A stretch of DNA of 64,000 nucleotides, from positions 27,622 through 91,621 of the forward strand of contig NZ_JAPDPJ010000018.1 in the NCBI RefSeq assembly GCF_026013605.1. The letters run 5' to 3'. A program made the translations under genes and the position numbers. Shown here piece after piece: positions 9,548 to 18,947 of this stretch; position 1 is the stretch's first letter; each line of letters starts with the position of its first letter. Source of the DNA: Plebeiibacterium sediminum. GTDB taxonomy: Bacteria; Bacteroidota; Bacteroidia; Bacteroidales; Marinilabiliaceae. Below the pieces are notes generated by a model. The model did not search any database and was not told the origin of the DNA. It saw only the letters and a program-made list of their open reading frames with translations.

Positions 9548-9555
9548 TACTTTTG
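9548..9555 (+). promoter_or_regulatory. -7 promoter element upstream of DUF177-rpmF
   Basis: TACTTTTG fits TAnnTTTG exactly and lies 22 bases before the start of the DUF177 gene. A clear -33 TTTG is not visible at the right distance, so only the -7 element is claimed. Confidence 0.45.
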
Positions 9556-9577
9556 CAAAGTTTTTATTTGAAGTGAG

Positions 9578-10114
9578 ATGGATAAGCTAAAAGATTACAG
9601 CATAGCCTTTAAGGGTTTAAAAGAAGGTAAACATCATTTTCACTATAAATTAGGCCAGTCTTTTTTTGAAGCTATTGAAGATTCAATAATCGAGAAAGGA
9701 GATTTTGAAGTTAATGTGGTTTTATTAAAAAGATCGCAGATGCTTCAGTTGGATTTTGAAATCGCTGGAAATATTGAAGCGATTTGCGACAATTGCTTAG
9801 GTAAAATTACTTTACCAGTTTCGTACGAAGGAACATTATATATTAAATTTGGTATAATGTACGATGAGCCAAGTGATGAAATCATCATCCTTCCTCACGA
9901 AGAAAACGAGCTTAATGTTGCACAATTGTTGTACGAGTATATTGTGGTAAGCATGCCTCTAAGATCTGTCCATGAAGATCCGGAAGCTTGTGATCCGGAA
10001 ATGATTAGCAAACTCGAAGAGTTTTCATCCGAACACCACGATCAAGATAAAAAATCAGAAGAAGCTATTGACCCTAGGTGGGAAGCTTTGAAAAAATTAA
10101 AAGATAATAGTTAA
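9578..10114 (+). CDS. DUF177 (YceD-like) protein
   Basis: 178 residues. This family is usually encoded directly before ribosomal protein L32, as it is here, with a 19-base gap. In E. coli YceD affects 23S rRNA accumulation, but its biochemical role is not settled. The protein has the central Cys pair in EAICDNCLGKI and the family's acidic C-terminal half with the pattern ELNVAQLLYEYIV. It is probably cytoplasmic, with no signal peptide or membrane helix. The identification rests on sequence pattern plus gene order. Confidence 0.88.
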   Translation: MDKLKDYSIAFKGLKEGKHHFHYKLGQSFFEAIEDSIIEKGDFEVNVVLLKRSQMLQLDFEIAGNIEAICDNCLGKITLPVSYEGTLYIKFGIMYDEPSDEIIILPHEENELNVAQLLYEYIVVSMPLRSVHEDPEACDPEMISKLEEFSSEHHDQDKKSEEAIDPRWEALKKLKDNS

Positions 10115-10133
10115 TACGTAAAGTTGTTATAAA

Positions 10134-10319
10134 ATGGCACATCCTAAAAGAAAGATTTCTAAAACTAGAAGAGACAAGAGAAGGACCCATTACAAAGCTA
10201 CTGCTCCAGCATTAGGAGTATGCTCAAACTGTGGTTCTGCTGTGAAATTACATACTGTATGTGGTGAGTGTGGTTATTACAGAGGAAAACTAGCTGTTGA
10301 GAAAGAAATTACAGCATAA
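10134..10319 (+). CDS. rpmF: 50S ribosomal protein L32
   Basis: 61 residues, normal for bL32. It has the basic N-terminus MAHPKRKISKTRRDKRR and the zinc ribbon with two Cys pairs, CSNCGS and CGECGYYRG. It is therefore the zinc-binding (C+) form. It is co-transcribed with the DUF177 gene and followed by a strong hairpin terminator. Confidence 0.98.
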   Translation: MAHPKRKISKTRRDKRRTHYKATAPALGVCSNCGSAVKLHTVCGECGYYRGKLAVEKEITA

Positions 10320-10344
10320 CTTTTTATTTTTAAAAGTACTTTTT

Positions 10345-10378
10345 AAATTTGCCTTGCTTTGCAAGGCAAATTTTGCTT
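10345..10378 (+). terminator. Intrinsic terminator after rpmF
   Basis: A perfect 13-base-pair stem (AAATTTGCCTTGC at 10345-10357, its complement at 10361-10373) encloses a TTT loop, followed by TTTT-type sequence. It separates the L32 transcript from fabH. The remaining 157 bases before fabH hold no gene that I can see; a short GCATT/AATGC pairing is possible there. Confidence 0.75.
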
Positions 10379-10535
10379 TAGGGCATTTCTAAATCGAAAA
10401 GGGTAATGCCTGAACCTTCAGATTGATAGTAGTTCTATTTTTCAAATTAAGAATAACCATATTCTTGATAACAGGGAAGATATAGCTATTTCTAACATTT
10501 GACTGCCACAAATACAGTCGAACAATTATTTTAAC

Positions 10536-11534
10536 ATGAAAAAGATTAACGCAGTAATCACTGGTGTAGGAGCCTATTTACCGGATTATATCTTAACCAA
10601 CGAGGAACTCAGCACAATGGTCGATACCTCCGACGAATGGATCATGACCCGTGTAGGTATTAAAGAAAGACGCATTCTTAAAGGAGAAGGCAAAGGTGCA
10701 TCTGACATGGGTGCCGAAGCCGTTAAAGAATTGTTGAAAAAGACCGGAACAAAACCTGAAGAGGTTGATTTATTAATTTGCACCACAGTTACTCCTGACC
10801 ATATGTTCCCTGGAACATCTGCTATTATTTGTGACAAAGTTGGAATTAAAAACATCCAGAGTTTTGATATGAATGCAGCCTGCTCCGGTTTCTTATTCGG
10901 ACTTGATACTGCTACAAAATATGTTCAATCAGGAAGTCATAAAAAAGTTGTTGTTGTTAGTGCTGAAAAGATGTCTTCAATAACTGACTATACAGATAGA
11001 ACAACCTGCGTTTTATTTGGAGATGCAGCAACTGCAATCATGCTTGAACCAACAGAAGAAGAAATTGGCATTCAGGATACCATTTTAAGAACAAACGGTA
11101 TTGGAAGACACCACCTTGTTATGAAAGCGGGTGGATCAGTTAAACCTGCTTCTCATGAATCTGTTGATGCAAATGAGCACACAGTTTATCAGGAAGGTCA
11201 AGCCGTTTTTAAACATGCAGTTTCAAACATGGCCGACGTAGCTGTTGAAATCATGGATAAAAACAACCTTACATCAGAAGATGTAAAATGGCTTGTTCCA
11301 CACCAGGCAAACCTAAGAATTATTGATGCTACTGCCAGACGAATGGGCGTAAGTAAAGATCAGGTTATGATTAACATTGAAAAATATGGTAACACAACCT
11401 CTGCTACAATTCCATTATGTTTATGGGAGTGGGAAAAAGATCTTAAAAAAGGCGACAACATTGTATTAGCAGCATTTGGAGCTGGTTTTACCTGGGGTGC
11501 TATTTATTTAAAATGGGGTTACGATTCTAAGTAG
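10536..11534 (+). CDS. fabH: 3-oxoacyl-[acyl-carrier-protein] synthase III
   Basis: 332 residues. FabH condenses acetyl-CoA (or a branched acyl-CoA) with malonyl-ACP to begin fatty acid synthesis. The catalytic triad is visible: Cys116 in MNAACSGF, His256 in VPHQANLRI and Asn286 in [10 protein letters not shown]. Length matches the family. The gene sits alone behind L32 with no plsX between them, and is bounded by terminators on both sides, so it may have its own promoter in the 157-base gap. A second FabH-like enzyme, DarB, is encoded at 59.1 kb but belongs to pigment synthesis. Confidence 0.95.
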   Translation: MKKINAVITGVGAYLPDYILTNEELSTMVDTSDEWIMTRVGIKERRILKGEGKGASDMGAEAVKELLKKTGTKPEEVDLLICTTVTPDHMFPGTSAIICDKVGIKNIQSFDMNAACSGFLFGLDTATKYVQSGSHKKVVVVSAEKMSSITDYTDRTTCVLFGDAATAIMLEPTEEEIGIQDTILRTNGIGRHHLVMKAGGSVKPASHESVDANEHTVYQEGQAVFKHAVSNMADVAVEIMDKNNLTSEDVKWLVPHQANLRIIDATARRMGVSKDQVMINIEKYGNTTSATIPLCLWEWEKDLKKGDNIVLAAFGAGFTWGAIYLKWGYDSK

Positions 11535-11556
11535 ATTCTTTGAATCCAAACAATAT

Positions 11557-11594
11557 AAAAAAAAGGGTGATTTCAATTGAAACCACCCTTTTTC
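11557..11594. terminator. Bidirectional terminator between fabH and gltX
   Basis: A hairpin with stem GGGTGaTTTC / GAAAcCACCC (one mismatch) and loop AATT is flanked by A-runs on the left and T-runs on the right, so it can stop transcription from both convergent genes. Confidence 0.75.
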
Positions 11595-11614
11595 ATTATT
11601 ATATTTTCACAGTC

Positions 11615-13138
11615 TTAATTAAGATTTTCAACTGCTTTATTAATTCTAGAAATAACCTCTTCTTTTCCTAACAATTCCGCAATCAACATCAAGTCAGGTC
11701 CAAATCCTCCTCCAACTAATGCCAATCTAAAAGCATTCATCACCAGGCCAAAACCAAGCTCTTTTTCTTCAATTTTAGCCGAAATAACAGCTTTAATATC
11801 ATCAGCAACCCAATTGTTCACATTCTCCAAAGCGCTTGTTAATTCCCCCATAAAAGCAGGCACATCCCCTTTCCATCTCTTCTTAACAACTTTTTCATCA
11901 TATTCAGTAGGGGCCACAAAAAAGAACGAAGACTGCTCCCACAAATCAAATACAAAATTAATACGCTCTTTAACCGATCCAACAACCCTTACAACTAATT
12001 CTGAATCAGCAACAATACCTTTAACATCCAGTTCCTTTTTAAAAGATTCAGCTAATTTCTCATCGCTTGTATTTATCAGATACTGATGATTAAACCACTT
12101 TGCTTTTTCAGGATCAAAACGAGCTCCAGATTTATTAACACGCTCAATAGAAAATGCACCAACAAGCTCTTCCAAAGAAAATATTTCTTGCTCTGTACCA
12201 GGATTCCATCCTAATAAAGCTAATAGATTAACTACAGCTTCTGAAACATAACCAGACTCTCTGTATCCTGAAGCAACTTCACCTTCTGGAGATTTCCACT
12301 CCAATGGAAACACAGGAAACCCGGCTTTATCACCATCTCTTTTACTCAACTTACCTTTTCCTGTTGGTTTCAATATCAACGGTAGATGAGCAAATTCAGG
12401 ACGTACATCCTCCCATCCTAAAGCTCTGTAAAGCATAATATGAAGTGGCATACTTGGCAACCATTCTTCACCACGTATTACGTGCGTAATTTTCATTAAG
12501 TAATCATCTACCACATTTGCCAAATGATATGTTGGCAAACCATCTGATTTAAAAATTACTTTATCATCTAATATGGCAGTATTAAATTTAACTTCACCTC
12601 TGATCATATCGACAGCAGAAACCTCAACATCTTCCGGCATCTTGAATCTAACCACATAAGGTACTCCTTCATTTTTCAACTGCTCAACTTCTTCGGCTGA
12701 TAACGACAAGGAATTACGAAGCCCCATTCTGGTTTTCATATCGTATGAAAACTTTGTTTTCTCGGCTTCTGCCTTTTCTCGTAATGCCTCCAATTCTTCA
12801 GGAGTATCAAAGGCATAGTAAGCCCAACCATCCAAAATTAATTTATCGGCATATTGTATATAAATTTCTCTACGCTCTGACTGTTTATATGGACCATATG
12901 CTCCACCTTGAACAACTCCTTCATCAACAGTCAATCCAAGCCACTCTAACGACTCATTGATATATGCCTCAGCCCCTTCAACAAAACGAGTCTGATCAGT
13001 ATCTTCAATTCGAAGAATAAAATCACCACCATGTTTTTTTGCAAATAAATAATTAAACAGAGCTGTTCTCACGCCTCCTATATGCAAAGGTCCTGTAGGA
13101 CTTGGGGCAAATCGCACCCTAACTTTTCTATCAGTCAT
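11615..13138 (-). CDS. gltX: Glutamate--tRNA ligase
   Basis: 507 residues. Class I aminoacyl-tRNA synthetase that charges tRNA-Glu. The N-terminus has the HIGH-type motif in PTGPLHIGG (about residues 11-19), and the KMSKS-type motif appears as [10 protein letters not shown] near residue 264. The C-terminal helical anticodon-binding domain is complete. Whether it discriminates against tRNA-Gln cannot be judged here, and no GlnRS or GatCAB gene is in the window. It is convergent with fabH and forms its own transcription unit. Confidence 0.96.
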   Translation of the reverse strand: MTDRKVRVRFAPSPTGPLHIGGVRTALFNYLFAKKHGGDFILRIEDTDQTRFVEGAEAYINESLEWLGLTVDEGVVQGGAYGPYKQSERREIYIQYADKLILDGWAYYAFDTPEELEALREKAEAEKTKFSYDMKTRMGLRNSLSLSAEEVEQLKNEGVPYVVRFKMPEDVEVSAVDMIRGEVKFNTAILDDKVIFKSDGLPTYHLANVVDDYLMKITHVIRGEEWLPSMPLHIMLYRALGWEDVRPEFAHLPLILKPTGKGKLSKRDGDKAGFPVFPLEWKSPEGEVASGYRESGYVSEAVVNLLALLGWNPGTEQEIFSLEELVGAFSIERVNKSGARFDPEKAKWFNHQYLINTSDEKLAESFKKELDVKGIVADSELVVRVVGSVKERINFVFDLWEQSSFFFVAPTEYDEKVVKKRWKGDVPAFMGELTSALENVNNWVADDIKAVISAKIEEKELGFGLVMNAFRLALVGGGFGPDLMLIAELLGKEEVISRINKAVENLN

Positions 13139-13156
13139 TATTCAAAATTTTTTCTG

Positions 13157-13164
13157 CAAAGATA
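13157..13164 (-). promoter_or_regulatory. -7 promoter element of gltX
   Basis: On the minus strand TATCTTTG matches TAnnTTTG, 18 bases before the gltX start codon, so the transcript would have a very short leader. No convincing -33 TTTG is seen at 17-21 bases. Confidence 0.5.
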
Positions 13165-13211
13165 ATATATTACACAATAGTTTATAATTAAAGAAACAAA
13201 AGACAAGACAT

Positions 13212-13248
13212 AAAAAAAAGCGAGCAAACCAATGGTTCACCCGCTTTG
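13212..13248 (-). terminator. Terminator after nrdJ
   Basis: On the minus strand the stem AAAGCG/CGCTTT with a second inner pairing AACC/GGTT is followed by a run of eight T, 28 bases past the nrdJ stop codon. Confidence 0.65.
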
Positions 13249-13275
13249 AAGTAAAAAAGTTATATAGGCAAAACT

Positions 13276-15834
13276 TTATCCACATTTTGAAGATCCACAA
13301 TCAGGACAAATTAAACATCCTTCCTGATAAGTCAGATTCTCTGAACCACATGATTCACAAGCTCCTTTTTTAGCTTTTGTTCCGTTTGGAATATATTTTT
13401 TAAGTGCTCTTTCAACACCATTTTTCCAGGTATTAATTGATTCGCTATCCAATTGTAGTCCGGATACTAAATCTATAGCATCTGCAATGGCCATACCATG
13501 ACGCAATACACCAGAAATTAATTTAGCATAGTTCCAGAATTCTTTATCAAATTTATGACTCAATCCCTCAATAGTAGTTTTGTAACCTCTCTTATTCGTG
13601 TATTGGAAATCATATCTTGACACGCCCTCTTCATCTCTGCTTTTGATAATTAAACCTGTATTTACAGATTTAGGAATAAGAATACCATCCTCATCATCAG
13701 CTAATCCTGTAAAGATTTCATATGGACGACCATCCATTAGACCTACAAATGCGATCCACTTTTCTTTATTATTTTGGAATCTTACTACATCAGCATTTAA
13801 CTCATCTGGTCTCTTCTTTGAGAAACTAACCTTTGTCTCATCCTCTTTCTTATCAGTATCAGCAACAAGAACTCCGGCACGCGAACCATCTCTGTAAACA
13901 GTAACTCCTTTACAACCACTTTTCCATGCCTCAACATACAATTCTCCAACTAACTCTTGAGTTGCAGTAGCTGGAAGGTTAATTGTAACACTAATTGAAT
14001 GATCAACCCATTTTTGAACTCCTCCTTGCATTCTTACTTTACTTACCCAATCTACATCATTAGATGTTGCTTTGTAATAAGGAGATTCCTCAATCAATTT
14101 ATTCAATTCTTCCTGAGTATAATTTTTAGTAGTAGAATGTCCTTTTGCTTCCATCCATGTAACAAATTTATGATGGAAAACAGTATATTCTTCCCAGCTA
14201 TCACCTACCTCATCAATAAAATCCACACGAGTTTCTGGATCATTTGGATTTACCTTTCTTCTTCTTTTATAAACAGGTAAAAATACAGGTTCAATACCTG
14301 AAGAAGTCTGAGTCATTAAACTTGTTGTTCCTGTTGGAGCGATTGTTAAAAGCGCAATATTTCTACGTCCATGCTTTTTCATATCCGCTGCTAAAGATGG
14401 ATCCGCTTCAAACAATCTGTTAATAAATGGATTATTAATTTCTTTTTTATAATCATATATTGGGAAAGCACCTCTTTCTACTGCCATTTCTACAGAAGAA
14501 CGGTATGCCGCTAAAGCAAGATTTTTATGGACTTCAATAGAAAAATCAACTGCATTTTCACTACCATATCTTAGGTTCAATGCTGCTAACATATCTCCTT
14601 CAGCTGTTATACCAACACCGGTTCTACGACCTTCCTCTGCTTTCTTACGAATATTTAACCAAAGGTTCTTTTCAACTAACTTAACCTCATCAGTTTCAGG
14701 ATCTTCATCAATTTTATTTAAAATACCATCAATCTTCTCTAATTCAAGATCAATAATATCATCCATAATACGTTGTGCATAACCAACATGCTTTTTAAAC
14801 TTATCAAAGTTAAATTTAGCTTTATCAGTAAATGGATTTTCAACGTATGAATATAAATTTACGGCTATTAATCGGCAGCTATCATAAGGACACAAAGGAA
14901 TTTCACCACAAGGATTTGTAGAAACAGTTTCATAACCTAAATCAGCATACGAATCAGGCACTGATTCACGAATAATGGTATCCCAGAAAAGAATTCCAGG
15001 CTCTGCAGACTTCCAGGCATTGTGCACAATTTTATTCCAAATTTGACCTGCATTAACCTCTTTTGTATACTGAGGATTTTCAGATTTTACTGGATATTGC
15101 TGTTGGTAAGGAACTCCATCAACAACTGATTTCATAAAATCATCATCAATTTTCACAGAAACATTGGCTCCAGTTATCTTACCCTGCTCTAATTTAGCAT
15201 CAATAAACGACTCTGAATCAGGATGCTTAATAGAAACACTTAGCATCAAAGCACCTCTTCTTCCATCCTGAGCAACTTCTCTTGTAGAGTTTGAGTATCG
15301 CTCCATAAAAGGAACAATACCTGTAGATGTTAATGCAGAGTTTTTAACAGGCGATCCTTTAGGACGAATATGTGACAAATCATGACCAACACCACCCCTA
15401 CGTTTCATCAATTGAACCTGCTCCTGATCAATTTTCATAATTCCACCATAAGAATCCGAAGCTCCATTATTTCCAATTACAAAACAGTTTGACAACGATG
15501 CAATTTGAAATTGATTTCCAATTCCTGCCATTGGTCCTCCTTGTGGAACGATATATTTAAACTCTCTAAAAAGTTCAAACAACTCTTCTTCCGTCATCGA
15601 ATTTGGATACTTCGTCTCTATTCGAGCAATCTCTTTTGCCAGTCTTCTATGCATATCATCAGGATTTAATTCGTAGATGTTTCCATCTGAATCTTTCAAT
15701 GCATATTTATTTACCCAGACACGAGCAGCAAGCTCATCTCCGTTAAAATATTTTAAAGCGGCATTATACGCCTCATCATTTGTGTAAATCTTCTTCAATT
15801 CCTCAACTTTTTGCTCGATTTGTGAAACAGCCAT
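13276..15834 (-). CDS. nrdJ: Adenosylcobalamin-dependent ribonucleoside-diphosphate reductase (class II)
   Basis: 852 residues. It makes deoxyribonucleotides using a radical from coenzyme B12, so it works with or without oxygen. Visible signs are the N-terminal ATP-cone-like start, the catalytic cysteine regions SLSNCFVIGN and TNPCGEIPLCPYDSC, the phosphate-binding stretch IAPTGTTSLM, and a C-terminal zinc-ribbon tail CESCG...CLICPDCGSSKCG, which probably carries the cysteines that re-reduce the active site. Size and tail match the long NrdJ form. It is transcribed alone, with a terminator behind it and 393 bases free upstream. No class I or III reductase is in the window, and I found no cobalamin riboswitch before it. 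Confidence 0.94.
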   Translation of the reverse strand: MAVSQIEQKVEELKKIYTNDEAYNAALKYFNGDELAARVWVNKYALKDSDGNIYELNPDDMHRRLAKEIARIETKYPNSMTEEELFELFREFKYIVPQGGPMAGIGNQFQIASLSNCFVIGNNGASDSYGGIMKIDQEQVQLMKRRGGVGHDLSHIRPKGSPVKNSALTSTGIVPFMERYSNSTREVAQDGRRGALMLSVSIKHPDSESFIDAKLEQGKITGANVSVKIDDDFMKSVVDGVPYQQQYPVKSENPQYTKEVNAGQIWNKIVHNAWKSAEPGILFWDTIIRESVPDSYADLGYETVSTNPCGEIPLCPYDSCRLIAVNLYSYVENPFTDKAKFNFDKFKKHVGYAQRIMDDIIDLELEKIDGILNKIDEDPETDEVKLVEKNLWLNIRKKAEEGRRTGVGITAEGDMLAALNLRYGSENAVDFSIEVHKNLALAAYRSSVEMAVERGAFPIYDYKKEINNPFINRLFEADPSLAADMKKHGRRNIALLTIAPTGTTSLMTQTSSGIEPVFLPVYKRRRKVNPNDPETRVDFIDEVGDSWEEYTVFHHKFVTWMEAKGHSTTKNYTQEELNKLIEESPYYKATSNDVDWVSKVRMQGGVQKWVDHSISVTINLPATATQELVGELYVEAWKSGCKGVTVYRDGSRAGVLVADTDKKEDETKVSFSKKRPDELNADVVRFQNNKEKWIAFVGLMDGRPYEIFTGLADDEDGILIPKSVNTGLIIKSRDEEGVSRYDFQYTNKRGYKTTIEGLSHKFDKEFWNYAKLISGVLRHGMAIADAIDLVSGLQLDSESINTWKNGVERALKKYIPNGTKAKKGACESCGSENLTYQEGCLICPDCGSSKCG

Positions 15835-16227
15835 AGTCTTATAAAATTTTAAATACCTTAATACCTAGAGGTTATGATTTTTTGTGCTTTATTTTCTACG
15901 AATGTAAAATTAGAAAAGAGATCTTTTTCAGACAAGAAATACTTATGAACACACACGAAAGTTGTCCAATTCAAACAGCTTATCCACTGAATTTGAATAT
16001 ATTAACTTTTGTAAAAAAGTTTAAAGTTGTCCAAAAAAGATTTTTTTATTAACAATTTGATTTTTATAACGTCCATCAATTGGAATGTTCAAATCGCTTA
16101 TTATATAGTCATATTTTTAACGAATTGTCAGCTAAAAAAGAAAAGTTCCCAATTTTGGAAAGATTCATTCAAATAATGGAATATTAATGAACAAGTAATT
16201 AACAATTAACAAGAGTATTTTTTACTA
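15835..16227. other. 393-base gene-free region upstream of nrdJ
   Basis: No open frame here looks real. Two copies of the 12-mer AAAGTTGTCCAA lie at 15958-15969 and 16023-16034, 65 bases apart start to start. A weak minus-strand -7 element (TACATTCG, 15899-15906) could serve nrdJ. No B12-box-like conserved core and no 16-base NrdR-type palindrome was found by eye. Confidence 0.5.
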
Positions 16228-17451
16228 TCAATTCGTTATCTCCTTGATTATTAGACCAGTTGCACCTCTCATCTTTTCAACATATTCATTAGATGCCTCA
16301 GAAGCATCTTTATAAAAAGCCTCATCCTGAAAAAGATGATTCATTATCTCATTAAATTCGGTTTGGTTACTAATTGTATACCCACCTTTAGAGGCAATTA
16401 AATCACAAGCCTCCTTATATTTTTTATAATTAGGTCCAAAAACAACAGGTAAACCAAAAGTAGAAGCTTCAATCGTATTATGAATCCCACTCCCAAATCC
16501 TCCGCCAATATAGGCAACATCACCATATCTATACATTGAAGATAACATACCCATTGTATCTACAATCAATACTTTTAAACTTGTTAAATCCACGCCATTT
16601 AACTTCGTATATCGAGCTGAAGAAACCGGCAACATTTCTTCAATTTGCTTAATATGCTCTTCATGTATTTCATGAGGAGCCAATAGTAATTTTATCTCAG
16701 TATTTAGTTTAAGATATTCAGCAATAAGTTTTTCTCCGGCAGGCCATGAACTCCCCCCCACCAATACTTTACTTCCTCTTGAAAATGCTTCTAAAACAGG
16801 ATATTCTTTTGAAGCTTGAGCTATTTCCCAAACCCGATCAAAGCGGGTATCGCCAGATACACAATAGTTCGTAATTCCAATTCCCTTCAATAATTCAGCA
16901 GACTCCTCATCCTGAATAAACAACTTTGTAAAGCAAGTAAGTATATTTCTATAGAAACCTCCATACCATTTAAAAAATACATGTTCATGTCGAAATATGG
17001 CAGAAATAATATAAGTTTTGATGCCTGAATTTTTGAGATATCTTAAATAATGATGCCAGAATTCATACTTCACAAAAATACTGACTTCAGGATTGATAGC
17101 ATCTACAAACTTTTTTACATTCCTTTTTCTATCAGAAGGTAGATAAAATATATAATCGGCATATTCATAATCCTTACGAACTTCATATCCCGAAGGAGAA
17201 AAAAATGTTAGTACTAATTTCTTATCCGGATCTTGTTTCTTAATAGCTTCAATCACCGGTCGACCTTGCTCAAATTCACCCAAAGAGGCACAGTGCACCC
17301 AAATCGTTTTCTCTGTTATATTCAATTGCTTTATTGAGCACATAGTTGCCTTTCTTCCCATCAACAACAATCGCCCTTTCTCATTAAATAAAGAGAATAA
17401 TCTGATAGCTAAATTATAGAATAATATACCTGTATTATATAAGTACAACAT
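16228..17451 (-). CDS. kdtA: 3-deoxy-D-manno-octulosonic acid transferase
   Basis: 407 residues. KdtA (WaaA) adds Kdo from CMP-Kdo to the lipid A precursor at the inner face of the cytoplasmic membrane. An N-terminal hydrophobic anchor (about residues 4-22) is followed by a GT-B fold. The family signature ASLGEFEQGRPVIE holds the proposed catalytic Glu near residue 60. The C-terminal nucleotide-binding part contains GGGFGSGIHNTIEAS. The gene shows that the organism makes Kdo-containing lipopolysaccharide. It is followed by nothing on its strand for about 390 bases and is preceded by the pgk terminator. Confidence 0.95.
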   Translation of the reverse strand: MLYLYNTGILFYNLAIRLFSLFNEKGRLLLMGRKATMCSIKQLNITEKTIWVHCASLGEFEQGRPVIEAIKKQDPDKKLVLTFFSPSGYEVRKDYEYADYIFYLPSDRKRNVKKFVDAINPEVSIFVKYEFWHHYLRYLKNSGIKTYIISAIFRHEHVFFKWYGGFYRNILTCFTKLFIQDEESAELLKGIGITNYCVSGDTRFDRVWEIAQASKEYPVLEAFSRGSKVLVGGSSWPAGEKLIAEYLKLNTEIKLLLAPHEIHEEHIKQIEEMLPVSSARYTKLNGVDLTSLKVLIVDTMGMLSSMYRYGDVAYIGGGFGSGIHNTIEASTFGLPVVFGPNYKKYKEACDLIASKGGYTISNQTEFNEIMNHLFQDEAFYKDASEASNEYVEKMRGATGLIIKEITN

Positions 17452-17473
17452 TGTATCGATTTAAAAATTCATG

Positions 17474-17481
17474 CAAAGATA
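17474..17481 (-). promoter_or_regulatory. -7 promoter element of kdtA
   Basis: Minus-strand TATCTTTG, 22 bases upstream of the kdtA start, identical to the gltX element. The -33 region is weak (ATTG with a 15-base spacer). Confidence 0.45.
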
Positions 17482-17539
17482 CAAGTTTAACCAGAGCAAT
17501 AAACATATTCTGATTCAGAAAATTCTTTATTATATAAAA

Positions 17540-17569
17540 CAAAAAACCCGCAAGAAAAATCTTGCGGGT
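17540..17569 (-). terminator. Intrinsic terminator after pgk
   Basis: A perfect 10-base-pair stem ACCCGCAAGA / TCTTGCGGGT (17546-17555 with 17560-17569) has a four-base loop. On the minus strand it is followed by a run of T (complement of the A-run 17541-17546), 24 bases after the pgk stop. Confidence 0.85.
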
Positions 17570-17593
17570 CAATTATATTATTAAAGAATATTA

Positions 17594-18769
17594 CTATTCA
17601 GTAACAGCTTTTACTCCTGGTAACACTTTTCCTTCTAAATACTCAAGAGAAGCACCACCTCCAGTAGAGATATGACTCATTTTGTCAGCTAATCCACTTT
17701 GATTAACTGCAGCAACTGAATCACCACCCCCAATAATTGAAATTGCGTCAGAAGCAGCAACTGCCTCACAAACACCAAATGTACCTTTTGAGAAGTTTGG
17801 CATTTCAAAACATCCCATAGGACCATTCCAAACTACAGTTTTAGCTTTAGCAATTTCAGCAGAATAAGCTTCAACAGTTTTAGGACCTACGTCAAGAGCC
17901 ATTCTTCCTTCTGGGATCTCAACACCTACAACTTGGATATCTGCATCATCAGCAAATTTATCTGCAGCTAAGTTATCAACTGGTAACATGAAGTTTACTC
18001 CTTTAGCCTCAGCATCAACTAAAATTTGTTTTGCAGTCTCAATTAAATCATCCTCAACTAAAGAACCACCGATTGAGTGTCCTTGAGCTTTAAGGAATGT
18101 ATATGCCATACCACCACCAATTAAAATAGTATCAACTTTTTCAATCAATGATTTCAACACTTCTAATTTTCCTGAAACTTTTGCACCACCAACGATAGCA
18201 ACAAATGGCTTCACCGGATTAGCAACAGCACCTCCTAAAAACTTAATTTCTTTATCTAATAAGAAACCAGCCATTTTATCCTCAAAATATTGAGCAATAA
18301 TAGTAGTAGAAGCATGAGCACGGTGAGCAGTTCCAAATGCATCATTAACGTATACATCAGCTAAGTCAGCTAATTCTTTAGAGAATGCTTCATCACCATC
18401 AGTTTCCTCATTGTGAAAACGTAAGTTTTCTAACAACATTACTTCACCCATTTTTAAGTCATCAGCCATAGCTTTAACTTCTGCACCAACACAGTCAGGA
18501 GCCATTTTTACATCTACGCCTAATTTAGTTGATAAATGAGCAACAACGTGCTTTAATGAAAATTTATCTTGAGCTTCACCTTTTGGACGACCTAAGTGAG
18601 ACATTAAGATTACAGCACCACCGTCAGCTAACACTTTTTTGATAGTAGGAAGTGCAGCAACAATACGAGTGTCGTCAGTAATTTCAAATTTATCGTTTAA
18701 AGGCACGTTAAAATCCACACGGATAATCGCCTTTTTTCCTGAAAAATTGTAAGTATCAATTGCAGGCAT
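17594..18769 (-). CDS. pgk: Phosphoglycerate kinase
   Basis: 391 residues. Glycolytic enzyme that makes ATP from 1,3-bisphosphoglycerate. The N-terminal substrate domain has IIRVDFNVPLND and the SHLGRPKG loop; the C-terminal nucleotide domain has GGAKVSGK, VVWNGPMGCFE and the glycine-rich GGGDSVAA followed by STGGGASLEYLEG. Complete and of normal length. It is a single-gene unit with its own promoter and terminator. Codon use looks stronger (more GCA/GCT, GGT) than its neighbours, as expected of a highly expressed gene; this was judged by eye only. Confidence 0.98.
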   Translation of the reverse strand: MPAIDTYNFSGKKAIIRVDFNVPLNDKFEITDDTRIVAALPTIKKVLADGGAVILMSHLGRPKGEAQDKFSLKHVVAHLSTKLGVDVKMAPDCVGAEVKAMADDLKMGEVMLLENLRFHNEETDGDEAFSKELADLADVYVNDAFGTAHRAHASTTIIAQYFEDKMAGFLLDKEIKFLGGAVANPVKPFVAIVGGAKVSGKLEVLKSLIEKVDTILIGGGMAYTFLKAQGHSIGGSLVEDDLIETAKQILVDAEAKGVNFMLPVDNLAADKFADDADIQVVGVEIPEGRMALDVGPKTVEAYSAEIAKAKTVVWNGPMGCFEMPNFSKGTFGVCEAVAASDAISIIGGGDSVAAVNQSGLADKMSHISTGGGASLEYLEGKVLPGVKAVTE

Positions 18770-18849
18770 GTCAATAAAATTATATGGTTTTTAAAAAATT
18801 TAATTCAATTATTGCGCATCATATAACCAGTATGTTATTTTTGCGATCA

Positions 18850-18877
18850 CAAAGGTAAGAAAAAATTAAAATTACAA
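18850..18877 (-). promoter_or_regulatory. Promoter of pgk
   Basis: Minus-strand TACCTTTG (18850-18857) matches TAnnTTTG, with TTG (18875-18877) 17 bases upstream. The leader before the pgk start would be about 75 bases. Confidence 0.5.
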
Positions 18878-18947
18878 CTGAATTAACAAGGTGTTATGCA
18901 ACAAATTGTAATATTTTGATCCAATATGGTAAATAAATAATAGTAAA

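Noticed and set aside
10380..10535. Small RNA or riboswitch between rpmF and fabH
   Set aside because: Only one weak GCATT/AATGC pairing and no conserved motif that I recognise.
15835..16227. Possible cobalamin riboswitch before nrdJ
   Set aside because: The conserved B12-box core and long paired structure could not be seen; region is too AT-rich. A covariance search would settle it.
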